A DNA stretch of 64,000 bases from Owenia fusiformis (lineage: Eukaryota; Annelida; Polychaeta; Sabellida; Oweniidae), in contig CAIIXF020000012.1 in NCBI GenBank assembly GCA_903813345.2, forward strand, positions 3,823,318 to 3,887,317, given 5' to 3'. Made by a program: the position numbers and the translations under genes. Below, one piece after another: positions 1 to 12,095 of this stretch. Every line of letters starts with the position of its first letter. Position 1 is the first letter of the stretch. The notes beneath the pieces were generated by a model, which searched no databases, was not told the origin of the DNA, and worked only from the letters and a program-made list of their open reading frames with translations.

Positions 1-1909
1 CTGACACTGCATTTTTGTTAAAAACATCAATCCATCTTATAAAATCTTCACCAAAATTATATACTTTCAACATTTTCATGACATATTTCTTAGAAATTGA
101 ATCAAAAGCTTTTGCATAGTCTAATGCTATTATAATACCCGTTTCATCTTCAAAATCAATATAGTTAATTAGATCATCAATAATTTTCAAGTTAAAATGT
201 GACCCTCTTCCTTTAAGGTATGCTGTTTGATCAGAATTTATGAGTTTTATAATAACCTTTTGCAACCGTTTGGCAAGTGCTGCTACCCCAATTTTATAAT
301 CAACACAAGTAAGGGCAATTGGTCTATAGTTTTTGACTTAGGCAGAATTTAACATTTTCCCTTTGAGCAATAGTATTATCATTCCTTTTCGTTGCGAGCT
401 GGACAATTGACCTATTTCAAAACCAAAGTTTAAAGAATTAACAACAAGATTTTTTATTTTGATCCAGAACATTTTATACAAAGCGGCGGTGAGTCCATCT
501 ATACCTGGACTTGATGTGTTTTTCATATTCTTAAGGACTTCCTTACATTCAATATCATTAATTTTTCCCTCACAATAAGACCTTTCTTCATCATTTAAAT
601 GTGGGATTTCAATGTCATGAATAAAATCATCAAGTGAATAAGTAACATCATCATTTTCAGCACACAAATTACAATAGTATTCATATAAATTTTGCATTAC
701 ACAATCAATTTAATCGCTTTTTGTACCATCGTCTTTTTCGATACAGTCAATTGTCTTCACTTTAGCTCTAAATTTCTCAAGTGTTAAAAAATATTTAGTA
801 TTTTTCTCGCCCTGTTGAATCCAATCAATCTTTGACCTAAGCTGTGCGCCTTTTGCTTGTGAGACATTTTCAAGATCTAGTTTCATCTGTAGTGATTGAA
901 CATGTTTTTGGTTTTCATCATTTGGCACCCTAGCTAGTTTACTACATGCAGCTTTAAGTTCAATATTCAAATTGTTTGTATTCTGTTTCTTCAATTGTGC
1001 TTTTCCTTTTGAATAATTAATGGAGATGTTTCGAATTTCACACTTAATGGAATCCCACAATATTTGGGGGTTGACAACATGTTGATATTTTTCATTCATT
1101 TCTACAATACAGTCATTGATTTTCTGAACATACTCTTGATCATTTAAAATATCATTGTTCAATTTCCACACTCCGGGACCACGTTTGGTTGTATTCAACT
1201 TAAAGTCTGTTATCACTGGGCGGTGATCAGATTGTAAGCTTTGCCCTAATTGAACATTATCTATCTTTCGAGCTAATTTTTCAGTGGAAAAGATATAATC
1301 AAGCCTTCTCGCAATAAACGGGTTTTGTTTACACCAAGTGAATTCTTTTTCATTATCATGTTGTGACCTCCATGTATCAACTATTTTGCATGTATTTATC
1401 ATTTCATTGAATTTCCTAACAACTACCTCATTATGTTTTTGCCCTGAAATAACATCTAATTTGTTGCATACTACACAGTTCATGTCTCCAGAAATAATAT
1501 ATTCATTTTGACCTATATTTTCATGAATTGTTGCTTTTAAATTTTCAAAGAATACTAATTTCTCAGCATCTTTGTTAGGTGCATAAACATTGACAATAAA
1601 CATTATGTTATCATCTATTTTAACCTTTATCATTTGAATTCTGTCACTATTTATTAAAATTTCATCTACAACTGTCACTTGGCTGTTTTTATTAATAAGA
1701 ATGATTTGCCCTTTTGATTTAGGGGAGGAACCAGGTACAATATATAAATCTCCACCCCATTCTGTATGCCATTTTTCTTTATCTTCATTTAAAACATGTG
1801 TTTCCTGTAAACAAATTATATCACAATTGGTCTGTTTAACCCAATCAAAAACGATTTTTCGGTCACGTTTGTTTCTTAAGCCTCTACAATTTATTGAGCA
1901 AACTCTCAT
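1..1909 (-). pseudogene. LINE ORF2 remnant (Tx1/L1-like endonuclease and reverse transcriptase), cut by the window edge
   Basis: The protein starts at 1909 (MRVCSINCRGLRNKRDRK) and runs leftwards. Residues 1 to about 235 are an AP-type endonuclease: the N-terminal SINCRGLRN, CLQETH, SGDMNC and a terminal SDHRPV motif are all visible. A linker follows, then the start of a reverse transcriptase (NTSSPGIDGLTAALYK, NYRPIALTCVDYK, IALDYAKAFDS). The frame is continuous but carries two in-frame TAA stops, at 710-712 and 338-340, so the copy is dead. The YADD-containing catalytic part lies beyond position 1. The RT wording resembles L1/Tx1-group elements rather than CR1. The host context is the 3' side of EF-hand gene A, whose exons 3 and 4 must lie further left if they exist. 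Confidence 0.9.
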
Positions 1910-1946
1910 ACAGACATTGGGTTGGATATTTATGTATTATACTTGT

Positions 1947-2249
1947 TTAGATACGAATTTTTGACTTTGAAGATTTTTTCAAGTTTTTTTCTGTGCTTGG
2001 GGGTGTAAAGTTTGGCGGTCTTTTTTTATTCTTCACTTTTTTATCAAAAATGGGGAAAGTTTTGCTGTCAGGTTTGGCAGAAGCGCTATCAGACACTTCG
2101 TCCAAACTATCTACGCGGGTGGTATTAGTAGCTTGTGGGTCCCCTGATGCTGCTTCATCAGTTTTACTCTCAGGTTTGGTAGGAGCACTATTAGTGATGA
2201 CATTGGCAGGTTGAACCTCCAATGTTGTGACGTCAATGTTCTGAATATT
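1947..2249 (-). pseudogene. LINE ORF1 C-terminal fragment
   Basis: A short open frame sits immediately upstream of the endonuclease ORF, with 37 bp between its stop (1947) and the ORF2 ATG (1909). This is the usual ORF1-ORF2 arrangement of a two-ORF LINE. The visible 91 residues are low complexity and Lys/Ser/Pro-rich (KKVKNKKRPPNF near the end), with no recognisable domain. The frame stays open upstream of the first ATG to about 2249, where sequence of another LINE tail begins, so ORF1 is probably 5'-truncated. Calling it ORF1 is inference from position. Confidence 0.55.
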
Positions 2250-3506
2250 ATTCTACTGATACATCTCTCATGTTAATCAGATTAACTAGTCTTTATAAAA
2301 AATTGCTCTTTGAGACAGAGACATATACAATAAAATACAATACTAAAATCACAGGCTGGTATCGAAATATTTGTCCGCTGTGACGGAGCATGCTATTTTT
2401 CATAAAAACACTAAGAATACTTCACGATTTATTTTTTAACTCATATGTTTTGTTATACCATACAAAATTACTTACTCCATGCAATGGATGTATCATTTGC
2501 GGGTAACTTTCACTTCTGTTTGAAGTCCAATTACGCTGGGAAGAAAAGCTATTGAAAATGGCGCCGGAGTATCATACTTCAAAATGTACCATTTCTTGTT
2601 TAACTTTCTAATGGCACGATATAGTGGCACGATAATATTTACACGTGGTCTCAGCATAACTATGAAGGTATAAATGAGATGTTGATGTATTTGGTCTTTT
2701 TAATTCTTTTATAAAAAATAATGTTTATTTTTTTTGTCCGCTGTGACGGAGCAGTTGCAAATGTGAACTGTGAAAATGCTCCGTCACAGCGGACAAAAAA
2801 TATTACTATTATTTTTTATAAAAAAAATTAAAAAGATCCAATGCATTAATATATCATTAATACATTCAGAGTTATGCTGAAAACATATGTTAATAGTATC
2901 GTGTCACTATATCATGCCATTAAAAAGTTAAAAAAGAAATGGTACATTTTAGAGTTTGATACTCTGGCGCCGTTTTCAATAGATTTTACTCCTAGCGTTA
3001 TTGGACTTCAAACAGAAGTGAAGGTTACACGCAAATGATATATCCATTGCATGGAGTAAGTAATTATCTTTGATATAACGAAACATATGAGTTAAAAAAT
3101 AAATCGTGAAGCATTCTTAGTGTTTTTATGAAATTTAGCATGCTCCGTCACAGCGGACAAATCTTTCGATACCAGCCTGTGAAAATACATTAATAAAAAA
3201 CCTCTAGCCGATGCCGGCTTATGAGACACTTGTATTAATACATAAATAGCATCAATATTACAATGTTATTGCAAACGTTCCAGATTAAATGCCCTCTTTT
3301 GAAACATTTTATATATAGAGGAAGCAATTTTCCTTTGACTAGATTTACATGTCATTATAGAGTGGAGTGTAATATTATCAACACTAAAATTATCGAATGA
3401 ATCTCTTAAATATGAAAATAGGTCATTTCTGATATCTATATAATGTGTACAGTCTAACAGAAAATGTTTTTCATCTTCTACTTGGTCACTATCACATAAA
3501 AGACAT
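2250..3506 (-). mobile_element. 3' end of a second LINE, interrupted by a foldback element
   Basis: Read on the minus strand, 3505 to 3266 encodes the C-terminus of a LINE reverse transcriptase. A Cys/His cluster (CLLCDS, then DEKHFLLDC) is followed by about 60 residues and a TAA at 3266-3268. A 3' UTR follows and continues to about 2250 once the foldback element at 2350-3181 is removed. Nothing upstream of 3505 belongs to this LINE: gene A intron sequence starts at about 3507, matching 37467 in gene C. It is therefore a severely 5'-truncated insertion. Whether it and the LINE at 1-2249 belong to one family cannot be told. Confidence 0.7.
2350..3181. mobile_element. 832-bp foldback DNA element, CACAGGCTGG ends, 5-bp target duplication AAAAT
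   Basis: The two halves are near-perfect inverted copies meeting around 2765, so almost the whole element is one hairpin. The ends read CACAGGCTGG and CCAGCCTGTG, flanked by AAAAT at 2345-2349 and 3182-3186. The 17-base motif GTCCGCTGTGACGGAGC occurs four times: near each end and on both sides of the centre, always inverted between halves. There is no coding capacity. It lies in the 3' UTR of the LINE at 2250-3506. It shares CAC/GTG ends and a 5-bp duplication with 8629-12180 and 56042-61376, but not their sequence. Confidence 0.85.
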
Positions 3507-3960
3507 TATACATACATAGGTACGTAGGTACGTCAAAGTAGGTGTTAAGCCAAATATTGACCTGATAGCTCAGAAAAAAATTCGAATTTTCTCTCTACAG
3601 TCCTTGTTGCCCCTTTAAAAACCGTTTCCCCTCATATTGTGGTGGTTGATGGACGGGGTCATACGAGTTGATACAACTAGAGATAAAGTTTACAACTAAT
3701 GACAGTTGTCATTATTTTTTTAAATAAATAAATAAATGTTTACAGTGGTACTATAATATTATATAACACTTTGTAAAGTTCAACATTAAGGGCAATAAAT
3801 ACATCGATCACACTTAGAATGTTGTACCCCTCCCACCTGATGACACTACATCGCAAATGGCGACCAACTAAATCAGAGCATATTTCTCGTTGAAGGCAGG
3901 AAAGATGTGATGAGTATCAGAATGTGTTATACCTGTTATTCTGGTATCTATTTGGTATCT
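3507..3960 (-). other. Intron 2 sequence of gene A, copy of 37467-37929
   Basis: Non-coding. It matches gene C intron 2 almost base for base, including the TACGTAGGTACGTC stretch, the poly-T/ATAAATAAA run and the text up to TTTGGTATCT. At that point gene C continues uninterrupted while gene A is broken by the LINE at 3961-6695. Confidence 0.85.
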
Positions 3961-6695
3961 TTTTTTTAAATCATTTTATTTAGCCTAGGGTTTACAGTTT
4001 ACACTAATACATCCCCTAGGGGTCTACATATAAAATTTTGAGATGTCATGCAATAGGTTAGACAGTTTTATATGGTTATAAAAATCTCTGAGTGTCTCTG
4101 ATGAATGTCTGGACATGATTAAATAGAGTACAGTTGTCAATGAATGAAGAATCTTTGTTTCCATGGATAATATGATTGAGAAGATTAAGTCTATTGGTTA
4201 CGGCTATATTCCCTAATTCCCTGAAAAGAGTTGTTCTTTTGGGCAACATAGAGGGGACAATCAAGAAAATAATGAAGTGGTGTCTCTTGTGCGAAACCAC
4301 AAGCACAATGTTTGAAGTCTATGAGGTTGTAAGAGAAACATGATGGTTTAAAGCACTGAGACCCATTCGGATTCTCCCATGATTAATTGCAGATTTGCTG
4401 ACTTTTAATGAGTAAAGTTTATTTTTGCTTTTGCAAATAGAATGTTTAAGTTTATATTTAAATAGAGGGAGATAACCAATGTTCCCAAACTGTTGTTCAA
4501 TGTTGTTCCATATTCTAATGGCATTTGGAAGAAATGACTTGTAATTAATGTTAAGTCTGCAGAAGGGTATATTGAAAGAATTTTGGTTTCTTAAGCTATA
4601 TCTGGTCTGCTTTTGGGAGAGAGGGGTTAAGAGGTCAGTCAAATAAAGCGGGGCATTTTGATAAACCATTTTATGGAAGATGGTGGTAATATGTAATTGT
4701 CTTCTGGTTTTGAGTGAGTCCCATCCAAGTTCATTCAAAATGTCATTATATTTGGTATGTCTATAGGCATGTGAACATAATATAGCAGCTTCTCTTTGGA
4801 TGTTTTCTAATGATTTACTTTGGAATAAATGACAATTATTATAAAGGACGTCACCATATTCAAGTACTGATCGAACCATTGAAAAGTATAATGTTTCTAG
4901 TTCATTTTGATTTAAGTTGTATTTAAATGAGCTCCTTTTAAGGAGGCCAAGTCTCATATTTGCATTCTTAACAATATTGTTAATATGAAGGTGCCAGCTC
5001 ATATTTGATTGAATTGTAAGTCCTAAATGGGTATGGTGATCAACTATTTGAATTACAGAGTTGTTTAACTTTATATCAGGATAATTAAATTTATTTTGTT
5101 TAAGTGAGATTATAGAAGTTTTGACTTGGCAGCATTAAAAGTAACTTTCCATCTTTCTGCCCATTGTTCTATTTGGTCTATATCATGTTGCATTTTAACT
5201 GAGCTAAGTATAGGGTCGTTTACCACTTCAAGTAGAAAGGTATCATCAGCGAAAAGGTTTATGTCGGTATCTTTATTTTCAACAATGTCATTGATGTAAA
5301 ACAAAAATAGTAGAGGTCCGAGTATTGAGCCTTGAGGGACACCTGCTTCAATGTAGCGCCAGTCAGAATGAACGCCGTTTATGACAACTCTCTGTTTGCG
5401 GTCAGAAAGATAGCTTTTCAACCATTTTAGAAGTTGACCAGAAATTCCATATGATTCTAACTTGTAAATTAAACCAGTATGCCAAACCTTATCAAATGCC
5501 TTGGAAATATCTAAAAAGATTATCATAATTTCATTTCGATCATCCAAGCCTTTGTAAATTTTGTTAACTAAGTTTATCAGTTGATTTATTGCTGAGTCGT
5601 TTGGTTTAAAACCAGAATTTCTGGGAGTTAAGATATTGTTTATTTTATAAAAGTTATATAATACATTGAATACTAAACGTTCAAAGACTTTGGATGTACA
5701 GGACAAAAGAGAGATTGGTCTATAGTTTAATTTAGATTGTTTATCTTCTTTTTTGAAAATAGGTGAGACATGTGCCTCTTTCCATGCTGATGGAAATATA
5801 CCAGTTTGTAAAGAGTTATTGAAGATACCACAAAGGCTAGGTGATAAACCAAGGGCACATTCTTTCAAAATCCGATTGGAAACATTATCTGGTCCACTTG
5901 CCTTTGATACGTTAAGATGGATCAATATATCATAAACTTGAAAATCTTCAAATTGTATAAAACTAAGGTGTGAATCAGTTTTGTATATCATGTTAGGAAG
6001 TACAGGGTCATTTAGGTTTGAAGGAAGAATTGTTTGATCTGCAAAAATTTAATATGTTGGCCTTTTCTTTTGAATCAGTAATAGTTTCTTAGAGAGGGGA
6101 TGCCTTGTGAAACTTTTGGACCATACATCATCTTCAAAATTTTAAAGTACATTTTGGAAGTAGTCGTTCTATCTGCCAGTTTTAGTTTCAAGTTTTCTAT
6201 GCTATTTTTTTTGCTCTGAGAAATTAAGAAATTAACTTCAGTTCGCTTTCTCTTGAAATTGTAAAAGTCTGCAATATATTTTGCTTTTTTCCATTTGGAA
6301 TGAAGTTTGTTCCTTTTGTTAATTTGTTGTTTAATTTGTTTGGTTATCCAAGGTTTATCTTTACTAGAAATAATTATTATTTTCTTATTTATGAAGCTAT
6401 CAATGACCGTCCAAAATAATTCATACCAGTTAGATACAACTATGTTTGTATGTTCAGTTTCAAAGTAAATTATTTCCCATGGTGCACTTAATAGATGATC
6501 ATTGAGGTTAATAAAATCTGTGTTATTATAATCAAAAATGGTACGTTGACATTTTACTGTGGCATTATGCTTAAGATTAAGTTCCCCATGAATGTAACTG
6601 TGATCTAGGTTTGCTAGTGGAGGCTCAACCCCTTCTTGTGAAACAAAGGCAGGAGAGTCAGTAATCAGTTAGTCAAGAATAGCATCACATATCAC
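3961..6695 (-). mobile_element. CR1/Jockey-like LINE, 5'-truncated, in gene A intron 2
   Basis: Comparison with gene C at 37929 gives the empty site. The insertion is flanked by GTATCT at 3955-3960 and 6696-6701. Its 3' end is at the left, with a short A-tail seen as T's at 3961. From right to left it carries the end of an endonuclease domain (about 6650-6450), a basic linker (about 6350-6050), the RT (5991-5110), the thumb/C-terminal region (5002-4319) and a Cys/His tail (4306-4076). It is inserted in the same orientation as the host gene. Confidence 0.88.
4076..5991 (-). pseudogene. CR1/Jockey-like reverse transcriptase, frameshifted
   Basis: The RT core is clear: SKASGPDNVSNRILK, NYRPISLLSCTSKVFERL, FLDISKAFDKVWH (first catalytic Asp), GVPQGSILGPLLFLFYINDI and FADDT (catalytic Asp pair) in residues 30-255 of the first segment. 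The frame then shifts near 5110-5002 and continues in a second segment. That segment ends in GRIRMGLSALNHH and a Cys-rich tail, which is again out of frame at 4319-4306. The family normally makes cDNA at a nicked genomic target. With at least two frameshifts and the missing 5' part this copy cannot do so. Jockey versus CR1 placement is from the general look of the motifs. Confidence 0.85.
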
Positions 6696-6796
6696 GTATC
6701 TGGTGTCAAAACAGGTGACCACGCCCACACTTCAACATGCATTGACAGGTAAAAAAGGGTTTAAAAAGCCAAGGTCATATTTTATAAGCACGAGGA

Positions 6797-7257
6797 GAAA
6801 ACAGGAGTTTTTACATATTGAATTGCCCCACATTTTACAAAAATAATAGTTATTCTAAATACGTGTAGATAATAATAAAATACGTGTTGGATAAAATGAT
6901 CGATTTTGGATTAAAATGGCCAATAATTTACATTTTATTAGTCCATATTAGTCGGAATTTGGTATTTTTGAACGCCCCAGAATCTTCACCGCATATCACC
7001 TTAATTCAAATCAATACCTCCCCCCCCCCACCCCCAGTCCATAGGAGAAAACGGGAGTTTTTTTCATATTGAATTGCCCCACGTTTTATAAAAATAGTAG
7101 TTATTCTAAAATACGTGTTGTATAAAATGATCGATTTTGGATAAAAATGGCCAATAATTTACATTTTATTAGTCCATATTAGTCGGAATTAGGTATTTTT
7201 GAACGCCCCAGAATCTTCACCTCATATCACCTTAATTCAAATCAATACCTCCCAGTC
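6797..7257. repeat. Two-copy ~240-bp tandem duplication next to gene A exon 2
   Basis: The stretch from GGAGAAAAC through CCCAGTCCATA occurs twice head to tail (about 6797-7037 and 7041-7260), separated by a C-rich run at 7019-7036. The duplicated unit ends within the splice donor region of exon 2. The outer copy therefore keeps AGTCCATA but not the donor itself. Gene C has one copy (about 38013-38190), so the duplication is specific to gene A. Confidence 0.75.
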
Positions 7258-7262
7258 CATAC

Positions 7263-8004
7263 CTATCTCCACAATATTTTTTGCGACACCCACACAATCT
7301 TCATAACCTAAACGGCCATCCTTGTCATGGTCCCAAACTGAGAGTGCCGTCCTTACTTTCCTCAACCACAGTTCCGGAAGTTCATTGAGTCGTTCCTAAT
7401 GAATCATTGCAACTACATTTAGGTGTATAAAACATTTGTAAAATGATATACAATTTCTGGTGGTTTAAACTTTATATGGGACATTTACATCACCAATAAA
7501 TGATAAGAGGCTGATTATTGGTCATTACATCTTTGTGTTTGCATTACATTCAAAGTTATTAAGGCAATGAAGAATATATGAAATATAATTAAACATTAAA
7601 CACAATAAAACATGATGTAATAATATACACAGTGCATGATGTAATATTATTACCACCTTGCCGGGCCAGTTCTTGGGGTTTTAGTGCTAGTTTAGGAGGC
7701 ATTCATTTAACTATATCGACCTGAGCAATATGTGACGTCATAGTGGCGGCCGATATAGTCGGTCGGTCGAGAATGCATTTAATGACCGGCAATTTTCCCC
7801 GGGAAATTAGATATCGTTCAGTGCGTAAGATTTTCTTCATGTTTCAGTCTGCAGGCAATATAGTGAAATATTGGACCTTGGGCCTTCGGTCCTCGGTCCA
7901 ATATTTCACTATATTGCCCTTCGAAGTGACGTTATTGTACTAATATACACAGTGCATTGATTAAGAATCAGAATGGTACTTACTTGCTTTGTTTTATCAT
8001 CCAT
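7263..8004 (-). CDS. EF-hand gene A (type 1), exons 1-2 only; calexcitin/sarcoplasmic calcium-binding protein-like
   Basis: Exon 1 is 7984-8004 (MDDKTKQ, donor GTAAGT). Exon 2 is 7263-7395, opening after TTAG with ERLNELPELW. It contains the first EF-hand loop DHDKDGRLGYED, with Asp at positions 1, 3 and 5, Gly at 6 and an acidic residue at 12. It ends in phase 1 at GATAG/GTATGG. That donor is preferred over one 12 bases downstream because gene B has an in-frame TAG there and because exon 3 of every copy starts in the matching phase. The sites equal those of genes B-E. Exons 3 and 4 are not in the window: LINE sequence occupies 1-3506. The family binds calcium in the cytosol. Whether this copy is functional depends on sequence to the left. 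Confidence 0.75.
7624..7956. mobile_element. Hairpin-bearing insertion in gene A intron 1
   Basis: A 16-base direct repeat (AATATACACAGTGCAT) occurs at about 7624 and 7941. Between the copies lies DNA absent from genes B and D. It contains a strong hairpin at about 7857-7918 (CAATATAGTGAAATATTGGA paired with its complement, loop near 7890). Gene C has the same element at about 38634-38957; gene E has a shortened one at about 61840-61995. It marks type-1 copies. The superfamily is unknown. Confidence 0.65.
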
Positions 8005-8628
8005 ACTGAAGTATATCACAATTCTAGTTGAATTGAAAATTTAGCAGATTCAAGTCTATTTTTATTTGCTTCACTGTGGTTGTTTTCATATATTGAAAAT
8101 AAACTTCAGAAATCTTAAAATTATAAAAAGCGAGTATTATTTAGTATGATGTAGCAAAAGCTGGGGTAAAGAGCATGAATTAATTTATGTGTGCTTTAGA
8201 AAACATTTGAATAGAAAGAATAAATGGCTATAGACTGCCCTGACGTCACTTAAATATTTTTTTGAAAAATGCAATGTCGTTAAAATCCTTTATTTTTAGG
8301 ATATAATTACAAAAACAGTTTTCTATTCACAAAATTTATTTGAAATCAAACTGGTTTTGAATTCTACCTGGATCCTTGATCAACTGTATTAAAACTGAAC
8401 TGAAGCACTACAAAATAATTAAATAAAACCGGTATTACATCATATTAATTCCCTCCATATCTGTCAATTAACATTTGAGGTATCAAAATTACATTCCTTT
8501 TTACGAAAAATGGCAGCCGTTTTTAAATTCAGTCCCCATTTTGAAAATCTTTTCACAGTGCATTGATTAAGAATCAGAAGGTAGATAAACTAATGATTTG
8601 GGCTTGCCCCAAATCATAACTGCATATA
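8005..8628 (-). promoter_or_regulatory. Conserved 5' flank of gene A
   Basis: About 430 bp upstream of the ATG are conserved in all five copies (the others start at 19128, 39010, 46904 and 62046), from the ATG to the stretch around TGTATTAAAACTGAAG. An AT-rich TTTTTATAATTTT on the minus strand near 8118-8130 is kept in type-1 copies and, as a variant, in type 2. It is a weak TATA-like candidate about 120 bp before the ATG. No transcription start can be fixed. The distal part is one unit of the ~145-bp repeat seen at 62520-63230. Confidence 0.35.
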
Positions 8629-10332
8629 CACCCTTGGTATAGTCTGTCACGTGACTTCATGGATGACGTGTGCGCGAGTGATTCGCATTTTCTTTCGCTT
8701 GAGGTTTGTAATCACACTTTTTACTAGTCCAACAACATTAGACCTAGCCCGGGCCTCGTTTCTTATCTGACATGTGTTATTGTTGTAACTCAAAATTCAA
8801 ACATTGTACACTTTCTTTGATTCAAAAATTACCGCCGATCTCACATATAGAAGAACTATTACTCACCTTCCTTATAAGGCATAATTTCCGGTCAATACCG
8901 TAAATGGAATCATTTCCGATTGTGATTCATTCTTGTATCAATTCTACTTTCGTACGTGAATTACGTCACGCGGCCTCTAGCTAAGAATAGCATCTCTTAC
9001 GGGTATATAAATGGCAGTTTAGACTTGATTCAGGGAGAACTGGGAACGGATCGAAAGCACGGAACCAACGGGGAACTCGAAACAAACTCGGAACAGGGAA
9101 CGGACTTGAAATGGGGAATCTTGAGGGGATCTGTGAATGAATTGGAAACATGGAAAGAGGGAGAAAAGGGAAACAAATTTGATACGGGTAATTTGCGCGG
9201 CTCTCGGAATAAGGCAATTTGAGGGAGATAGAACGATTAACGAAGCATTTTCAATTCATATTTATTATTCATTATTTGTATGAGAAATTCTTTTATTTAA
9301 CAAGCGCGGATATATTATAGGAATTAAATCATTCAACAAGGATCTGCATTTGACATGAAACATATATGTTTGTAAAATTTAAAACATACTTTACCAACCT
9401 CACATCGATATCATTTATATAATTATCACAGGCCAAGCGAGTTTGAGGAGTTTGAGAAGTTTGAGAAGTTTATGAAGTTGAGAATCTAGAATTGAAAGTT
9501 AAGAATTTAAGATTTGAAATGATTGATGTTCAATTAGGAAATATTTATGAAGAGACATACAACTGGTAAAGCATTTGATCAGTTGAGATAAATGTACTTA
9601 TTGCATTAATTAGAGAACTGTAAAGCTTGGAATAAAAATATTTGTTTTAATTATAATTAACAAGTCCGTTACAATTATTTGGGAATCATGGAATACAAGT
9701 TAGAATATTGGGGAACATAATGGTCTGTTGTGAGTAACCGATTGCACCACGATCCCCGGGGCAAATATAATTTCATTCAGGGTGGGGCTGAATCTAAGAA
9801 GAAAACCCCATACAACATTATGGCCCGGCTAGGTCTAACCTCCATGACCATTTTGCCTTTGATGCGTTAATTTAATCGTTCAGCAGGTTTCGACAAGCGG
9901 AATAAATTAAACCCTGAAAACATGGCAATATTACACAAAGAATGTGATTCAAAAATGCATACATACCTTATAAACACATACACCCCGTCCCGTATCCCCC
10001 TTAGACCCTATTGATGCATAATTACGAAAATATTGGAGACAGGTTTGGAATATGACGAAAATGTCGGTCAGTTTCGGTAACATCGAAATTGCAAATCGTT
10101 TCAGGAATTAACCGTCATCACGGCACTGCATTAACGAACAGTGGGTTTGCAATTAATAACTATTTTGCGTGTATACACGCGCTATATAAATTAATCAAAG
10201 ATACCTGTTATCCTCAAAATTGATCTTTTTATCCCGAGTAATCGCGATAATAATTATCAATCTATTTGACAACAATTTCGTTTCGCTGGTAGTTTAATTT
10301 TACGATCCGGGACACTCAGACGAACAGACACA

Positions 10333-10634
10333 ATGACGGACATGCGGAAATGTCACTTTAGAGATTGGTAAGTGTAGCCTCATTTTACTCGTATAAATGA
10401 ACATTTAACACAAAAATATTGTGTTAAATCGCTTGATGTTATGTGTTTTTATATTATTGTCAAGTATCAGTTGCACGTTATCGCGGAAAAATGGTTTCGA
10501 TGGATTCAGAACTTGCATCAAAGGAAAGAATAGTAAGGAGGTTAAACTCAATAATGGCCCCAAGAAAATTCCTAATGATAAAGAACGCCGTTATTGAGTT
10601 TAACGACGTTGAACTAACTTTTTACATGTTTTAA
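10333..10634 (+). other. Exon-like segments inside the 3.55-kb transposon
   Basis: An ATG at 10333 opens MTDMRKCHFRDW and runs into a perfect donor-like GTAAGT at 10370. After about 80 bp, a CAAG-preceded open frame continues with VSVARYRGKMVSMDSELASK and further basic residues to a TAA at 10632. A TATATAAA-like box lies about 150 bp upstream (near 10182). I do not recognise the protein. It could be a gene fragment captured by the transposon, a remnant of the element's own gene, or chance. Confidence 0.3.
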
Positions 10635-12095
10635 GATTTTGTATCTCTGTGAAACTTGTCCCGTACCATCAATGTCTGAAGACGATCTAATTCACCAAAT
10701 ATCTCATCCAAGCGTGTCCCGGTTAAAGAGAAATTCGCACTTTTGTGTCTCGCAAAATGACGTGTGCGCGAGTAAATCGAATTTTACGAAGGATGTGTGC
10801 GCGAGTCTAAAATATTTTTATTCACTTGAGACAATTCTGCAAGCTAAGGCAGAATACAACTCACGTGACATTTGTTTTTGTCATCTTAAAGTAGTATGTT
10901 AAAGAATAGTTTGCTATTTTGTAGATGTTTCATGTATGGCACATACATGTCTACGTTTAATGACAATAAATGTTTTGAAATAGCTTGTAGGGCTGTCCGG
11001 CATTGCAGGTGAATTAAAATTTGAACCAAAAATTGAATTAAATTTTTGGCGGTCTCATAAAACCGGCAGCATATTCATTTATTGACATCCCATACAAGGG
11101 GGGGGGGTCAGAGTTGTTATGTGGTTACTCGGCATCCGCCACGATCAGAACCATGTAAGGAATAGTAAGGGGAAGCCCATGATACCAAGTAATATCAAAT
11201 AATTATAGGAGCTTCTAACTTCTTCCGCATCCCCACCCTTGGTATACGCAGCTGACAAAATGGATCGGTACGGGTCAAAAGCTGGACCGGTACGGGTTAA
11301 CGGTTTTATTTAAATTTAAAACAGCTATAACTTGCTCAATATTGACTTCTTCGTATCTAAGTTGAAATATATGATCCCTCCGAATGATTTTAAGTACCCC
11401 CAAAGTTCACCCGTACAGGTCCAGCTTTTGACCCATACTGGTCCATTTCGTCAGCTGCGTATACCAAGGGTGGGGATGCGGAAGAAGTTAGAAGAAGCTC
11501 CTATAATTATTTGATATTACTTGGTATCATGGGCTTCCCCTTACTATTCCTTACATGGTTCTGATCGTGGCGGATGCCGAGTAACCACATAACAACTCTG
11601 ACCCCCCCCCCCTTGTATGGGATGTCAATAAATGAATATGCTGCCGGTTTTATGAGACCGCCAAAAATTTAATTCAATTTTTGGTTCAAATTTTAATTCA
11701 CCTGCAATGCCGGACAGCCCTACAAGCTATTTCAAAACATTTATTGTCATTAAACGTAGACATGTATGTGCCATACATGAAACATCTACAAAATAGCAAA
11801 CTATTCTTTAACATACTACTTTAAGATGACAAAAACAAATGTCACGTGAGTTGTATTCTGCCTTAGCTTGCAGAATTGTCTCAAGTGAATAAAAATATTT
11901 TAGACTCGCGCACCCATCCTTCGTAAAATTCGATTTACTCGCGCACACGTCATTTTGCGAGACACAAAAGTGCGAATTTCTCTTTAACCGGGACACGCTT
12001 GGATGAGATATTTGGTGAATTATATCGTCTTCAGACATTGATGGTACGGGACAAGTTTCACAGAGATACAAAATCTTAAAACATGTAAAAAGTGT
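10618..12095. repeat. Long near-perfect palindrome, arms about 670 bp
   Basis: The arm starting TTTTTACATGTTTTAAGATT at about 10620 reappears inverted, ending at about 12092. The spacer (about 11290-11400) contains a smaller inverted pair around GTACGGGTCAAAAGCTGGAC and its mutated partner. The arms differ at only scattered bases: for example a G-run at 11099-11107 is mirrored by a C-run at 11603-11612, and GATGTG by GATGGG. High arm identity suggests recent formation or gene conversion. The two mirror-image open frames inside the arms are by-products of the palindrome, not separate genes. Confidence 0.85.

Noticed and set aside
10639-10902. Mirror-image ORFs at 10639-10902 and 11808-12158 as a duplicated gene
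   Set aside because: They are the two arms of one palindrome and contain no domain; the frame is a by-product.
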